DNA of 64,000 nucleotides from Paradevosia shaoguanensis (GTDB taxonomy: Bacteria > Pseudomonadota > Alphaproteobacteria > Rhizobiales > Devosiaceae): assembly GCF_016801025.1 (NCBI RefSeq), contig NZ_CP068983.1, forward strand, positions 4,208,501-4,272,500, in the 5' to 3' direction. Made by a program: the position numbers and the translations under genes. Of the stretch, positions 28,327 through 37,157 are shown piece by piece (position 1 is the first letter of the stretch; each line of letters opens with the position of its first letter). The notes under the pieces were generated by a model. The model did not search any database and was not told the origin of the DNA. It saw only the letters and a list, made by a program, of their open reading frames with translations.

Positions 28327-29229
28327 TCAGCCTTTCACGGCGCCGGCAGCGATGCCGCGGACGAACCACTTGCCGGAGACGAAGTAAACGATCAGCGGAA
28401 CAGCGCCCGTGAGCACGGTGGCCGCCATGTTGGTGCTGTATTCGACCGTGCCGGTCGAGGTGCGCACGATGTTGTTGAGCTGGACCGTCATCGGCATGTT
28501 CTCGCGCCCGGCGAAGACAAGTCCGAAGATGAAGTCATTCCAGATGCCGGTGACCTGCAGGATCACCGCGACGATGGCGATCGGTACCGACATCGGCAGC
28601 ATCACCGAAAAGAAGATGCGCCAGAACCCTGCCCCGTCTACGCGCGCCGCCTTGAAGAGTTCTACCGGCAGCGAGGAGAAGAAATTGCGGAACAGCAGGG
28701 TCAGGATCGGCATGCCGAAGATGGTATGCACGATCACGATGCCCGGCAGAGTCCCGAAGAGCCCTACGCGGCTCAACCCGAAGATGATGGGATAGACCAG
28801 CACCTGGAACGGCACGAACGCCCCGAACACCAGGATAGCGAACATCAGTTCCGCGCCTCGGAAACGCCAGAAGCTCAGCGCATAGCCATTGATCATCGCG
28901 ATGACGATCGAGATCGGCACAGAGAGCAGCGTGATCTTGACCGAGTTGAAGAAACCCGGCGCCAGGCCGGTACAGGCGACACCCGTACAGGCCGAACTCC
29001 ACGCCTTGACCCAGTAGTCGAAGGTCGGCTGGGTCGGCAGCGCGAAGATATTGCCTCCGCGGATCTCGTTCATCGACTTCATCGACGTCATGATCATGAC
29101 GATGAGCGGAATGAGGAAGAACAGCGCGGCGATGAGAAGGAAGGCATAGATGCCGACCCGCGCTGCCGTAACCTGCTTGGGCCTCGGGCCAGACGGCTCG
29201 ATGCCGGCCGATGCTGAAATGGCGCTCAT
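28327..29229 (-). CDS. Carbohydrate ABC transporter permease (MalG/GtsC-like)
   Basis: 300-residue inner-membrane permease with six helices. The EAA motif lies in ELFKAARVDGAGFWRIFFSV. The extra periplasmic segment WVKAWSSACTGVACTGLAP resembles glucose/mannose transporters of the GtsC type. ATG 29229 overlaps the stop of the upstream permease gene (ATGA); the ten codons upstream in the same frame lie inside that gene. Confidence 0.93.
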   Translation of the reverse strand: MSAISASAGIEPSGPRPKQVTAARVGIYAFLLIAALFFLIPLIVMIMTSMKSMNEIRGGNIFALPTQPTFDYWVKAWSSACTGVACTGLAPGFFNSVKITLLSVPISIVIAMINGYALSFWRFRGAELMFAILVFGAFVPFQVLVYPIIFGLSRVGLFGTLPGIVIVHTIFGMPILTLLFRNFFSSLPVELFKAARVDGAGFWRIFFSVMLPMSVPIAIVAVILQVTGIWNDFIFGLVFAGRENMPMTVQLNNIVRTSTGTVEYSTNMAATVLTGAVPLIVYFVSGKWFVRGIAAGAVKG

Positions 29230-30170
29230 GTGGTCCTCCCCCGGCGCGAGGCGCGCCAACGGTAGACCGCCTGGACGATGATCAGCACGGCGATCGGCAG
29301 CAGCATGCAGGTGGCCGCCGCCATGCCGTGGCCGACATTTCGCGAATTGATGTTGTCGATGACGTAGGTCGCCGGCATCTGGGTCGAGATGCCCGGGCCG
29401 CCGCCGGTCATGGCGATGACGATATCGAAGGTGCGGACGACGTTGACGACCAGCAGCACCAGCGCCGTGGCCACGGCGCCGCGCATCATAGGCACGACGA
29501 TGCTGATATAGGTCCGCCAGGTCGGAATGCCGTCGATACGGGCCGCCTTCCAGATTTCCTCATCCACGCCGCGCAGGCCGGAAAGCAGGATCGCCATTGT
29601 CACGCCCACCCCGTTCCACACGCTGGCAACGACCATGCCCAGGAGAGCCGTATTGGAATTGGCCAGCGGAGCGAAGGTGAAGTCGGTGTAGCCGAGGCTG
29701 CGCACGAATGCCTGGAAACCCCAGTTCGGGTCGAGCATCAGCTGCCAGACCAGACCCGTGATCACCGCCGACAGCGCGAACGGATAAAGGAACACCGTCC
29801 GGAATGCGTCTTCCCCGCGGATACGCTGGTCGATCGCCACCGCCAGCGCAAAACCCAGCCCCAGGCACAGGGCAATGTGCCCGAAGCCGTAGAACCAGAT
29901 GTTGATGACCGATTGCTGCCAGCGGGGCGTCGCCCACAGGATCTCGTACTGGCGCCAGCCAACGAAGTTGAAGCTGGGAAAGAGTTTGGAGTTGGTGAAG
30001 GAAAGCACCACCGTAAAGGTGATACCGATGACGAAGACGCCAATCGCCACGATCATCATGGGTAGTGTCCCGATGATGGCCGAAAGCTTGCCAGCTAGTC
30101 GCCGGCGACCGGCTCTCGCTTTGAGCTGACGCTGTGTGAGCGCCTGCTCTGTCGCAACAGTCGTGGTCAC
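29226..30170 (-). CDS. Carbohydrate ABC transporter permease (MalF/GtsB-like)
   Basis: 314-residue permease. SFTNSKLFPSFNFVGWRQYE and LDPNWGFQAFVRSLG resemble GtsB of glucose/mannose importers, and the EAA loop is EEIWKAARIDGIPTWRTYIS. It forms the channel with the following permease. It lies 68 bp after the binding-protein gene. Confidence 0.93.
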   Translation of the reverse strand: MTTTVATEQALTQRQLKARAGRRRLAGKLSAIIGTLPMMIVAIGVFVIGITFTVVLSFTNSKLFPSFNFVGWRQYEILWATPRWQQSVINIWFYGFGHIALCLGLGFALAVAIDQRIRGEDAFRTVFLYPFALSAVITGLVWQLMLDPNWGFQAFVRSLGYTDFTFAPLANSNTALLGMVVASVWNGVGVTMAILLSGLRGVDEEIWKAARIDGIPTWRTYISIVVPMMRGAVATALVLLVVNVVRTFDIVIAMTGGGPGISTQMPATYVIDNINSRNVGHGMAAATCMLLPIAVLIIVQAVYRWRASRRGRTT

Positions 30171-30238
30171 GCGCTGATCCCCGCATGAAAAGACAGAAGA
30201 AGGACGGCGGCCCGGATCAACCGGACCGCCGCATCAAA

Positions 30239-31489
30239 TCACTCGGCGTTCTTGAGCAGTTCGACGAACTGCGCCTGAGCGGCTTCCGGAGTGGTGTTCG
30301 CGTTGTAGATCAGGTCCGAGAAGATGGCGTTCTGGGCCGTAGCGAAGGCCTCGTTACGCCACACGTTCTGGTCGGGAACAACGGCACCCGGCTGCTTGAG
30401 GACTTCGATTGCCTTCTTCATGCAATCATTGGCCAGCGACAGGTCAACGTCGTCACGGATCGGAGCGGAACCCTTGGCCGTGTTGAACATGGCCTGAACC
30501 TGCGGATTGACCATCATCGAGGCCAGCGACAGCTGGGCGCGCTCGACATCCGGATCCTTCTGCTTAAAGAACACGAAGATGTCGCCGCCGATGCGGACGT
30601 TCTTGGCATCAGGCAGCAGCGGCCCGAGGAGGCACGCATAGTCCACGCCCGGCTTCTGGCCGGCAACCTGGAATTCGCCCTGGGCCCAGTCGCCCATGAC
30701 CTGGAGAGCGGCTTCGCCCGAGATCACCAGCGAGGTGGTATCGGACCAGCTGCGGTTCGGCGAACCCGGATCGGCATAGCCGCCGAGAGCCTTGAGCGTC
30801 TGGAAGGCCTTGAGCACTTCCGGGCCACCGGCAAGGTCGAGATCCTTGTCTTTCCAGATCTTCTCGACATTGGCAGCGCCGAGCTGGGCGAGGATGAGCT
30901 GGTTGGCCATCAGGCTCACCTGCCAGCCGCCACCGTCACCGCCGATGGCGAACGGAATGACGCCGGCATCCTTCAGCTTGGGCAGGTCGGCAATGTACTC
31001 GTCCCAGGTCGAGGGAACTTCGAGGCCGGCCTTCTTGAAAGCGGGGATCGAGGCCCAGGCCCAGTTGTTCATGTGGATATTGACGGGCACGCACCACCAC
31101 TTGCCGTCGATCTTGCACGGGGCAACGGTCTCGGCGGGGCGGATGAATTTGTCCCAGCCCTCTTTCTCGGCGAGCGGGGTCAGGTCGAGCAGCAGGCCGG
31201 CGGAGATCAGTTCTTCATACTGACGGCCGGGGTTGAACTGCGCCGCATCCGGCGGATCACCACCGAGTGCACGCTGCATGATCGCGGCACGAGCGGTTTC
31301 ACCCAGGGCGATGGCATTATCCACCCACTTGTCGCCGGTCTTGTCGAATTCCTTCGCAAAGACCGAGACGGCCGCCTGCTCGCCACCGGATGTCCACCAA
31401 TGGATGACTTCGACGTCCGCCGCCTGCGCGATCGAAACGCCACCGAGCATCGCAGCGGCCATGAAGGCCACCGCCGAAATATTCTTCAT
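30239..31489 (-). CDS. Sugar ABC transporter substrate-binding protein (GtsA-like)
   Basis: Periplasmic family-1 binding protein, 416 residues. Signal peptide MKNISAVAFMAAAMLGGVSI ends at AQA. The mature N-terminus VEVIHWWTSGGEQAAVSVFA is the classic COG1653 start. ATG 31489 is chosen because GGGAGGAAAC lies directly before it and the signal peptide begins there. Sequence and permease similarity suggest glucose or mannose, but a substrate cannot be proved. First gene of the operon, under the LacI operators at 31572 and 31607. Confidence 0.93.
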   Translation of the reverse strand: MKNISAVAFMAAAMLGGVSIAQAADVEVIHWWTSGGEQAAVSVFAKEFDKTGDKWVDNAIALGETARAAIMQRALGGDPPDAAQFNPGRQYEELISAGLLLDLTPLAEKEGWDKFIRPAETVAPCKIDGKWWCVPVNIHMNNWAWASIPAFKKAGLEVPSTWDEYIADLPKLKDAGVIPFAIGGDGGGWQVSLMANQLILAQLGAANVEKIWKDKDLDLAGGPEVLKAFQTLKALGGYADPGSPNRSWSDTTSLVISGEAALQVMGDWAQGEFQVAGQKPGVDYACLLGPLLPDAKNVRIGGDIFVFFKQKDPDVERAQLSLASMMVNPQVQAMFNTAKGSAPIRDDVDLSLANDCMKKAIEVLKQPGAVVPDQNVWRNEAFATAQNAIFSDLIYNANTTPEAAQAQFVELLKNAE

Positions 31490-31571
31490 AATGTTTCCTC
31501 CCAACGGTCCCGGAGCAAATCGCTCCACGAGGCCACCGGCCGACGCCATCCTCCTGGCATCGCCGATCGCA

Positions 31572-31585
31572 TGTAATCGATTACA
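31572..31585. promoter_or_regulatory. LacI-family operator 1 (perfect palindrome)
   Basis: TGTAATCGATTACA is a perfect 14-bp palindrome with the central CG of LacI/GalR operators. It lies 83 bp upstream of the binding-protein start and about 95 bp upstream of lacI, in the shared promoter region. Confidence 0.8.
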
Positions 31586-31606
31586 CAGCACATCCTCGTG
31601 CGCCAG

Positions 31607-31620
31607 TGCAATCGATTGCA
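31607..31620. promoter_or_regulatory. LacI-family operator 2 (perfect palindrome)
   Basis: TGCAATCGATTGCA is a perfect palindrome sharing the AATCGATT core of operator 1. The centres are 35 bp apart, so two dimers or a looped tetramer could bind between the divergent promoters. It lies 60 bp upstream of the regulator start, which suggests autoregulation. Confidence 0.8.
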
Positions 31621-31679
31621 TTACATTCAGACACTTCTTGCGCAGCTGTCAAGATCGATTTAGACAGGACCTATTCGCA

Positions 31680-32756
31680 ATGGCGACGGAGGCGCTGTTG
31701 AGCCCGTCCCCAGCATCGAAAACCCCGACAATTCAAGATGTTGCCCGCAGGGCCGGAGTCTCTGCCGCAACTGTAAGTCGGGCACTGAGCGCCCCTGAAA
31801 AGGTCTCCGACAGTACGCGCGCCAAGGTTACCGAAGCCGTCGAAGCAACCGGCTACGCCATCAACCAGGCAGCCCGCTCCCTGCGTATGCGCGAAGCCCG
31901 CACGATCCTTGTCGCCATCCCCAATATGGGCAACCCGTTCTACTCGACGATCATGGATTCGGTCGTCCGGGAGGCCACGTTGCGCGGCTACGGCGTCCTT
32001 GTCGCCAATCGTGTTGGTAACGATCCCACCCAATGGCTGCGGGACTATTTTTCCTCCAACCGCGCCGACGGCCTGCTGCTCTTCGATGCATCGCTTGAAC
32101 TGGGTCACCTGCCCGAACCGCCGCGTCAGAAGGGCCTGCTCCCGCTCGTGCTCTCCTGCGACGAGATCATCGACGGTGGCTTCAACCTGGTGATGACCGA
32201 CAATCGCGCCGGCGCCGAGCGCGCTACGCGGCACCTCATCGACCAGGGCCATACGCGAATCGGCCACATCTGCGGCCGCCTCGTCCACCAGTTTCCCAAT
32301 GAGCGCCTGCTCGGCTTTCAGGACGCGATGCGCAAGGCGGGCCTGCCGATCCGTCAGGATTGGCTCTTTCCCGGCGATCACAGCATGGTCGCAGGCGTCG
32401 ATGCCGGCGATCGGTTCCTCGCCCTGTCGGATCGCCCAACCGCCCTCTTCTGCGCCAACGACGAGTCGATGATCGGCTTCCTCTCGCGCACCAGGGCTCA
32501 TGGCATCGAATGCCCGCGCGACATTTCGCTTGTGGGCTTCGATGACATCAACATCGCCGAAAACTACTGGCCGCCGCTCACCACCATGCGCCAGCCCCGC
32601 AACGAACTCGGCCGCGTCGCCACCGCCACGCTCATCGACATTCTCGAGGGAACGGCGCCTTCGGGCGAAGGCCTGCGCATCGTCCTCCCCTCCGAACTCA
32701 TCGTCCGCGGCAGCACCGCTCCCCTGCCCGCTACTCGCCAGGCCGTTGGCCTGTAA
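31680..32756 (+). CDS. LacI family transcriptional regulator of the sugar operon
   Basis: 358-residue repressor. The N-terminal helix-turn-helix is TIQDVARRAGVSAATVSRAL at residues 17-36, followed by the hinge and a periplasmic-binding-like sensor domain (VAIPNMGNPFYSTIMDSV, LVGFDDINIAENYWPPLTT). ATG 31680 is chosen because the HTH follows; the frame is open far upstream inside the binding-protein gene. It is divergent from the sugar operon and is inferred to bind the two palindromes between them. Confidence 0.94.
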   Translation: MATEALLSPSPASKTPTIQDVARRAGVSAATVSRALSAPEKVSDSTRAKVTEAVEATGYAINQAARSLRMREARTILVAIPNMGNPFYSTIMDSVVREATLRGYGVLVANRVGNDPTQWLRDYFSSNRADGLLLFDASLELGHLPEPPRQKGLLPLVLSCDEIIDGGFNLVMTDNRAGAERATRHLIDQGHTRIGHICGRLVHQFPNERLLGFQDAMRKAGLPIRQDWLFPGDHSMVAGVDAGDRFLALSDRPTALFCANDESMIGFLSRTRAHGIECPRDISLVGFDDINIAENYWPPLTTMRQPRNELGRVATATLIDILEGTAPSGEGLRIVLPSELIVRGSTAPLPATRQAVGL

Positions 32757-32803
32757 CTTTGTCTTTTGCATACGCGCCGCTTGCGCTAAACGGGTGCGCC
32801 AGC

Positions 32804-32880
32804 GGTCCCGTAGCTCAGCTGGATAGAGCAGCAGCCTTCTAAGCTGTTGGTCGGAGGTTCGAGTCCTCCCGGGATCGCCA
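32804..32880 (+). tRNA. tRNA-Arg (anticodon TCT)
   Basis: 77-nt cloverleaf: acceptor GGTCCCG/CGGGATC (with one G-T pair), D arm GCTC/GAGC, anticodon stem GCAGC/GCTGT with loop CTTCTAA (anticodon TCT), T arm GGAGG/CCTCC and encoded CCA. It marks the boundary where gene content changes from core metabolism to accessory genes; tRNA-Arg(TCT) is a frequent integration site, but no duplicate of its 3' end was noticed in the window. Confidence 0.95.
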
Positions 32881-33200
32881 AACACTCGGTGTTGAATTGC
32901 CATTGGTTTTGCCCAAACCACCATTCTAACAGCCAGTTAGACGAGATTTTTACCGAAATTACAGGTGTTTGCAGACCTCTCGAATAGTTTGGCCCAGATT
33001 GAACTTTGCCTGGCCTTAGCGGCAGGCTCGCCGATACGATCTTTGAGGCAGCTCAATCCCAAGCCACGGAACGAGCACTGCGTTCGGCGTTGCCTGATCG
33101 CGCCGAGCGTTCTGCCACTCATTTGTTAGCGGGGAGATGGATCTTCAGCCGGTGGGCGCACCTCGCATAACTCGTCACTCACGGCGAAACCGGCTTATCG
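32881..33200. other. Non-coding or degraded stretch next to tRNA-Arg
   Basis: About 320 bp with no supported gene. In the frame of the following conflict-system gene, reading continues backwards through LVTHGETGLS, meets TAA at 33168, and goes on as another open stretch, which suggests a decayed 5' end of that gene. No integrase was found. Confidence 0.45.
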
Positions 33201-33530
33201 TTGGTTCCCGTACACCCGCCGACCGGCTCCCGCGTGGGCGAGTACCATGTCCGGCGACGCGTGATACAGGACGGATTGAAGCTCATGCGCCGAGCCAGTC
33301 TTGTCGAAGTCGTGGAGGCGCCCGACGGCATCCGATTCGTCTCTGCCGACGATGCGCCCGCCTTCATCAAGCTGATGGGAACGGACTACAACCTGGATTT
33401 GTTCGCGCGATCCAAATGGGTCGCGGACCAATGGCGCGAGGCCGGCGAGAACTTCCTCGATCGGCTTCGCGCCAGTATCGAACGCTGGACCCTAGAGTTC
33501 CGCGAGGAAGGCGCACGATCGGATGTCTGA
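33201..33530 (+). CDS. ABC-three-component-like middle component, 5'-truncated
   Basis: 109 residues from TTG 33201. The sequence VPVHPPTGSRVGEYHVRRRV, then DGLKLMRRASLVEV and ISFVSADD-like DDAPAFIKLMG, resembles the middle-component proteins of ABC-3C conflict systems, which are normally about 60 residues longer. In-frame residues LVTHGETGLS precede the TTG and also fit the family, but TAA at 33168 cuts them off. So either a short form starts at TTG or the gene is broken. It overlaps the ATPase gene by eight bases, showing a former or current operon. Confidence 0.55.
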   Translation: MVPVHPPTGSRVGEYHVRRRVIQDGLKLMRRASLVEVVEAPDGIRFVSADDAPAFIKLMGTDYNLDLFARSKWVADQWREAGENFLDRLRASIERWTLEFREEGARSDV

Positions 33531-35397
33531 ACAACTCCTTCCGATCGTGCGTCTCGAACATCTGACTTTCACCGGCGACGATGCCAAACCCGTGGGTATC
33601 GAGTTCGGCGGCGGATTGACCATACTCTATGGCGGGTCCAATGCGGGCAAATCCTACTCGCTGGCGGTGATCGACTTCATGTTGGGTGGTGACCGACCCG
33701 CCATCCTGGATCAGGGTTCCGAGTACACACGCATTCTTCTGGGGCTCGCGTTCGACAACGGCCGAGCCGTGACCCTGGAGAGAGCCCGCAAGGGCGGCGA
33801 GATCAAGCTTTACGAGGGCGTGGCCCCCGACGGAAATCTGGCCGGTCGCACCGGCACTGTCATTTCGCCCAAACATGGCAGCGGCAAAAACGGCAGTGTA
33901 TCGGAGTTGATCCTCAACTATGTGGGCATCGACGGCGCCCGGGTGGCTTCCACCGAGGCGGCCCTGCTGGTCCCGTTTTCGCTACGGCATTTCATGCCTT
34001 ACATCGCCATCGACGAAACGCGGATGTTCTCCGCCGAAAGCCCCACGGTTGTCAGCCCCAAAAACGGCCCTACCCTGAACAAGAACGTGTTTCGCTTCGT
34101 CCTGACCGGCCAGGACGATTCGGACGTGATCCAGGTCCCGAACGAAGCTGCGTTGAAGGCAAGCAACAACGGCAAGTTGGAACTGCTTGACGAGATGATC
34201 GGCGAACTCGATGCGTCGTTGGCGGTCGCCGACTTGGAAGCATTGGATGCCGCGATCGAGCGGCACAGCGAAAGGCGGGACGATTTCGGCACTGCGCTGG
34301 CGGCCATCCAACAACGGCTAGATACCGCCGCCCAGGAACGTCGGGCGCTTCTCGACACGCTTGACGGCGACCGTTCCAAGGTTGGACAGCTTTTGGCGAT
34401 GAAGGCCCGCTTCCTGGAACTCAGAGACACGTACCAAACGGACATCCGACGTCTCGAAGCAATCGAAGAGGGCGGGTTTCTCTTGCAGCGCTTCGAGGAT
34501 CAGCCCTGCCCGATGTGCGGCGCGAAGCCCGGCGACCAACACCTCCCGCACGAACTGGGCGACCTCGACCGACAGCACGCCGCCGCGCAGGCCGAGATCG
34601 GAAAAATCCGCAAGGACATGCGGGGTCTCGATGCCGCCTTGGCCGGCATCGAGACCGAACACGAAGCCCTTGAGCTGAGGATCGAGTTCACAAGCGGTCA
34701 AATACGCGAAAAAGACGTCGTCATCACCCATTTGAGGCCCGAGGAAGCAGCGGGTCGGACAGCCTATCAAACCGTTGCGGAACGACTGTCGCAGCTGGAA
34801 AATCTGTCGGATGTGAGAACGAGGCGGGCCGCACTGCAGGTCCGTCGTGACGCCATAGCGGACGCCAGGGTGGGGAGACAGAAGGCGGACGGGTTGATGA
34901 TCGGGATCGACGGATCCACCGGACACAAATTCGCTCAGGTGGTCCAAGAAGTTCTGATCGCCTGGGAGTATCCCGGCGTCGAGGCTGTGACATGGGACCA
35001 GCAGCGCCAGGACATCGCGATCAACGGTCGCCCGCGGGGACAGAATGGCAAGGGCGTGAAGGCGGTTTTCCATTCGGCCTTTGCCATCGCTACTCTCATC
35101 TATTGCCGAACCAATCGACTGCCGCATCCCGGTTTCGTGATCCTGGACTCGCCACTCGTCACCTATCGAAAACCGATCCACTACAAGAAGCACGGCGAGC
35201 TCGCCGCCGACGAGCGTGCGGTAGCGCAGACGTCGTTGGACCGCGCGTTCTACAGGCACCTTGCGGGTTTGGGAGAACTGGGCCAGATCTACGTCATCGA
35301 GAACAATGATCCGCCACAAGGCCTTCCGCCGGATGTCAGGGTCATTCAGTTTTCCGGGGAGTCTGGCGAGGGTCGACAGGGGCTATTTCCGGCGTAG
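33523..35397 (+). CDS. SMC/Rad50-like ATPase, DUF3732 family (ABC-three-component system)
   Basis: 624-residue ABC-type ATPase with a coiled-coil middle. Walker A is GGSNAGKS at 37-44, a CPMCG zinc-hook-like motif has Cys329 and Cys332, the signature region is NGKGVKAVFHSAFAIATL and Walker B is FVILDSPL near 536-545. This architecture matches the DUF3732 ATPase of ABC-3C systems, predicted to act against invading DNA together with a middle component and an effector. The middle component is adjacent; no effector gene is recognisable, as the upstream side ends in a degraded stretch and tRNA-Arg. Function in this strain is therefore uncertain. Confidence 0.8.
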   Translation: MSEQLLPIVRLEHLTFTGDDAKPVGIEFGGGLTILYGGSNAGKSYSLAVIDFMLGGDRPAILDQGSEYTRILLGLAFDNGRAVTLERARKGGEIKLYEGVAPDGNLAGRTGTVISPKHGSGKNGSVSELILNYVGIDGARVASTEAALLVPFSLRHFMPYIAIDETRMFSAESPTVVSPKNGPTLNKNVFRFVLTGQDDSDVIQVPNEAALKASNNGKLELLDEMIGELDASLAVADLEALDAAIERHSERRDDFGTALAAIQQRLDTAAQERRALLDTLDGDRSKVGQLLAMKARFLELRDTYQTDIRRLEAIEEGGFLLQRFEDQPCPMCGAKPGDQHLPHELGDLDRQHAAAQAEIGKIRKDMRGLDAALAGIETEHEALELRIEFTSGQIREKDVVITHLRPEEAAGRTAYQTVAERLSQLENLSDVRTRRAALQVRRDAIADARVGRQKADGLMIGIDGSTGHKFAQVVQEVLIAWEYPGVEAVTWDQQRQDIAINGRPRGQNGKGVKAVFHSAFAIATLIYCRTNRLPHPGFVILDSPLVTYRKPIHYKKHGELAADERAVAQTSLDRAFYRHLAGLGELGQIYVIENNDPPQGLPPDVRVIQFSGESGEGRQGLFPA

Positions 35398-35725
35398 GAA
35401 GCAGCCCCGCCGTGGGTGGGCGGGCATCCTCAATTTTGCTGCCGCTGCTTCGGCACGACAAGACATAGCATCCCGATCGTCGCGCTCGGCTCGGGCAAGA
35501 ACCTAGTTTGGCGGCTGCGGAGCCGACGCCTCGGATCGTAGTGCTCGCGCTTGTTCGCCGTAGCCGGTCAGCGCGTTAACCATCATGAGCGCCAGAATCC
35601 CAGCCGACCTAGGCTTGCACCCTTTCCTGTTGTGCCGTGCCAGAATCGGCCGGACACTTTTAGCACATGGGCGTCTTCATTCGATTCGAGATCGATATCG
35701 AAGGCCGGAACTAGAGGTAGCGACA
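35398..35725. other. Intergenic stretch without a clear gene
   Basis: 328 bp between the DUF3732 gene and a small hypothetical gene. The minus strand near 35585 has a short open segment (MMVNALTGYGEQARALRSE) ending in TAG, possibly a remnant of an unrelated gene, but it has no start signal. Nothing else is supported. Confidence 0.4.
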
Positions 35726-36106
35726 ATGGGATGGCAAGGGCAAATAATTTCGGCGAATCTGGCGGAGCAGAGCCACCAGTGCTTTGCGGAAGTCAAGGAT
35801 GGCATTGCCGTCATCGAGCATTTGGGAGGTGAGAACGAAGTCCGTTTCTTCTATGTCCTTCACCTCCCTACTGGGATCGGAATTGGCTACTTGTTTTGCC
35901 AAACTTACGAGGTCAGGTCGATTGTGGATCAGATCGTGGGTTGGCAGGATTGGATGTCCGTTCGGTCGGGCGATGATATTCTACCGTCCACGCACGAAGC
36001 GATGGCCGAGTTCAGGAGGCGCTACGTCTTCTACAAAGCGCTACCTCCGGATCTTGAGCTCATTCAGGTTCGGGCGGAAGATCCTGACGCTCGCCGACGC
36101 AGCTAA
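35726..36106 (+). CDS. Hypothetical protein
   Basis: 126 residues from ATG 35726, with GAGGTAG upstream. The frame is open further back to 35585, but the first part is basic and unlike the rest. The protein looks soluble (MGWQGQIISANLAEQSHQCF start; VRFFYVLHLPTGIGIGYLFC middle) with mixed alpha/beta character. I do not recognise a family. It lies between the conflict module and the outer-membrane gene and may be island cargo. Confidence 0.6.
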   Translation: MGWQGQIISANLAEQSHQCFAEVKDGIAVIEHLGGENEVRFFYVLHLPTGIGIGYLFCQTYEVRSIVDQIVGWQDWMSVRSGDDILPSTHEAMAEFRRRYVFYKALPPDLELIQVRAEDPDARRRS

Positions 36107-36383
36107 TCGAGGGGCTTAGCGAAGACATCCTGCGTCGGATCGGGCAGCGCTCCCTGCGTGGCGAAGCACTTCCTTCCATTGAAAGTAGGCTGGCCAATTC
36201 GGCCTCCTTTGAGTGTTGAAAGATGCGCGGCTCGAGTGACCGGAGGCAAAAATCTCGTATCGTTGAGGTGTCGATGCTGGCTCTGGCGCCAGCAGCATGG
36301 TTTACAAGTAGTTATTCAAGAATAGATAGACTCTTGCTTTAGATCGTGAGAGTGTTTTCAATATATTCTGATGGGGCTTAGTC

Positions 36384-37073
36384 ATGAACAAACGTTACTT
36401 CGTTGCAGCCACTGCGGTGGCCGCTTTGGCGTCTTCTTCTGCTCTCGCCGCTGATTTCAGCGCACCGTACAGCGCGACACCGATCGCATATCAGGCGCCG
36501 ACCGAATGGACCGGTTTTTATGCCGGCGTCTTCGCTGGCGTAGGCGGTGGCGATGTCGTCTTGACCGCGCCGGTACCGCCGACTATCGAGGCGAACTCCC
36601 GCGGCGGGCTTGCCGGCATCCAGGTCGGTGCCGACTACCAGTTCGACAAGTTCGTCGTGGGTGCAGTCGCCGATATCGCCGTGACCAATATCGAGGGGCG
36701 CTTCAGTATGGGTGGCGTTCCTGAGCTTTCGAGCAAGCTAGACTATCTCGGAACTCTTCGCGCTCGCGCCGGCTATCTCGCCACTGACAACCTACTCATT
36801 TACCTACATGGCGGCCTTGCCTACGGCCGCACCACCCCCACCTTCTCGGTCGCCGGCGTACCGCAGCCGGGCGTTCATAGCGTCGACCGCTGGGGCTATT
36901 CTGTTGGTGTAGGCGCTGAATATGCCGTCACCGATCAGATCACCCTTCAGACCGAGTACGCCTACACTGACCTCGGGAGCAAGACGATAAGCGATCCCGC
37001 CGTCTTCCCCGTTGCCCTGGATGAGAGCTTCAAGTTCCACACTCTCAAGGCGGGTGTGAACTTCCGCTTCTAA
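36384..37073 (+). CDS. Outer-membrane beta-barrel protein (Omp25/Omp31-like porin family)
   Basis: 229 residues with signal peptide MNKRYFVAATAVAALASSSA ending at LAA. The WTGFYAGVFAGVGGG motif and repeated aromatic beta-strands (LDYLGTLRARAGYLATDNLL, GVGAEYAVTDQITLQTEYAY) end in the C-terminal AGVNFRF, an outer-membrane insertion signature with terminal Phe. The family is abundant in rhizobia and Brucella. A strong terminator follows. The last 48 codons are duplicated in decayed form at 39123. Confidence 0.92.
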   Translation: MNKRYFVAATAVAALASSSALAADFSAPYSATPIAYQAPTEWTGFYAGVFAGVGGGDVVLTAPVPPTIEANSRGGLAGIQVGADYQFDKFVVGAVADIAVTNIEGRFSMGGVPELSSKLDYLGTLRARAGYLATDNLLIYLHGGLAYGRTTPTFSVAGVPQPGVHSVDRWGYSVGVGAEYAVTDQITLQTEYAYTDLGSKTISDPAVFPVALDESFKFHTLKAGVNFRF

Positions 37074-37094
37074 GGATCTGCGCTCTATCTAGAT

Positions 37095-37128
37095 GGGGCC
37101 TCGGCTGTGCCCGAGGCCTCTTTTTTTA
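37095..37128 (+). terminator. Rho-independent terminator of the outer-membrane gene
   Basis: GGCCTCGG (37097-37104) and CCGAGGCC (37111-37118) pair, followed by TCTTTTTTT. This is the clearest terminator in the window. Confidence 0.92.
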
Positions 37129-37157
37129 TGCAATGAGCGCTCTCGCCAAAATGGCTT

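Noticed and set aside
31671-32924. Long minus-strand reading frame of 417 codons over lacI and tRNA-Arg
   Set aside because: It is the antisense of lacI and of the tRNA; its first residues are the familiar artefact translated from the tRNA-Arg complement.
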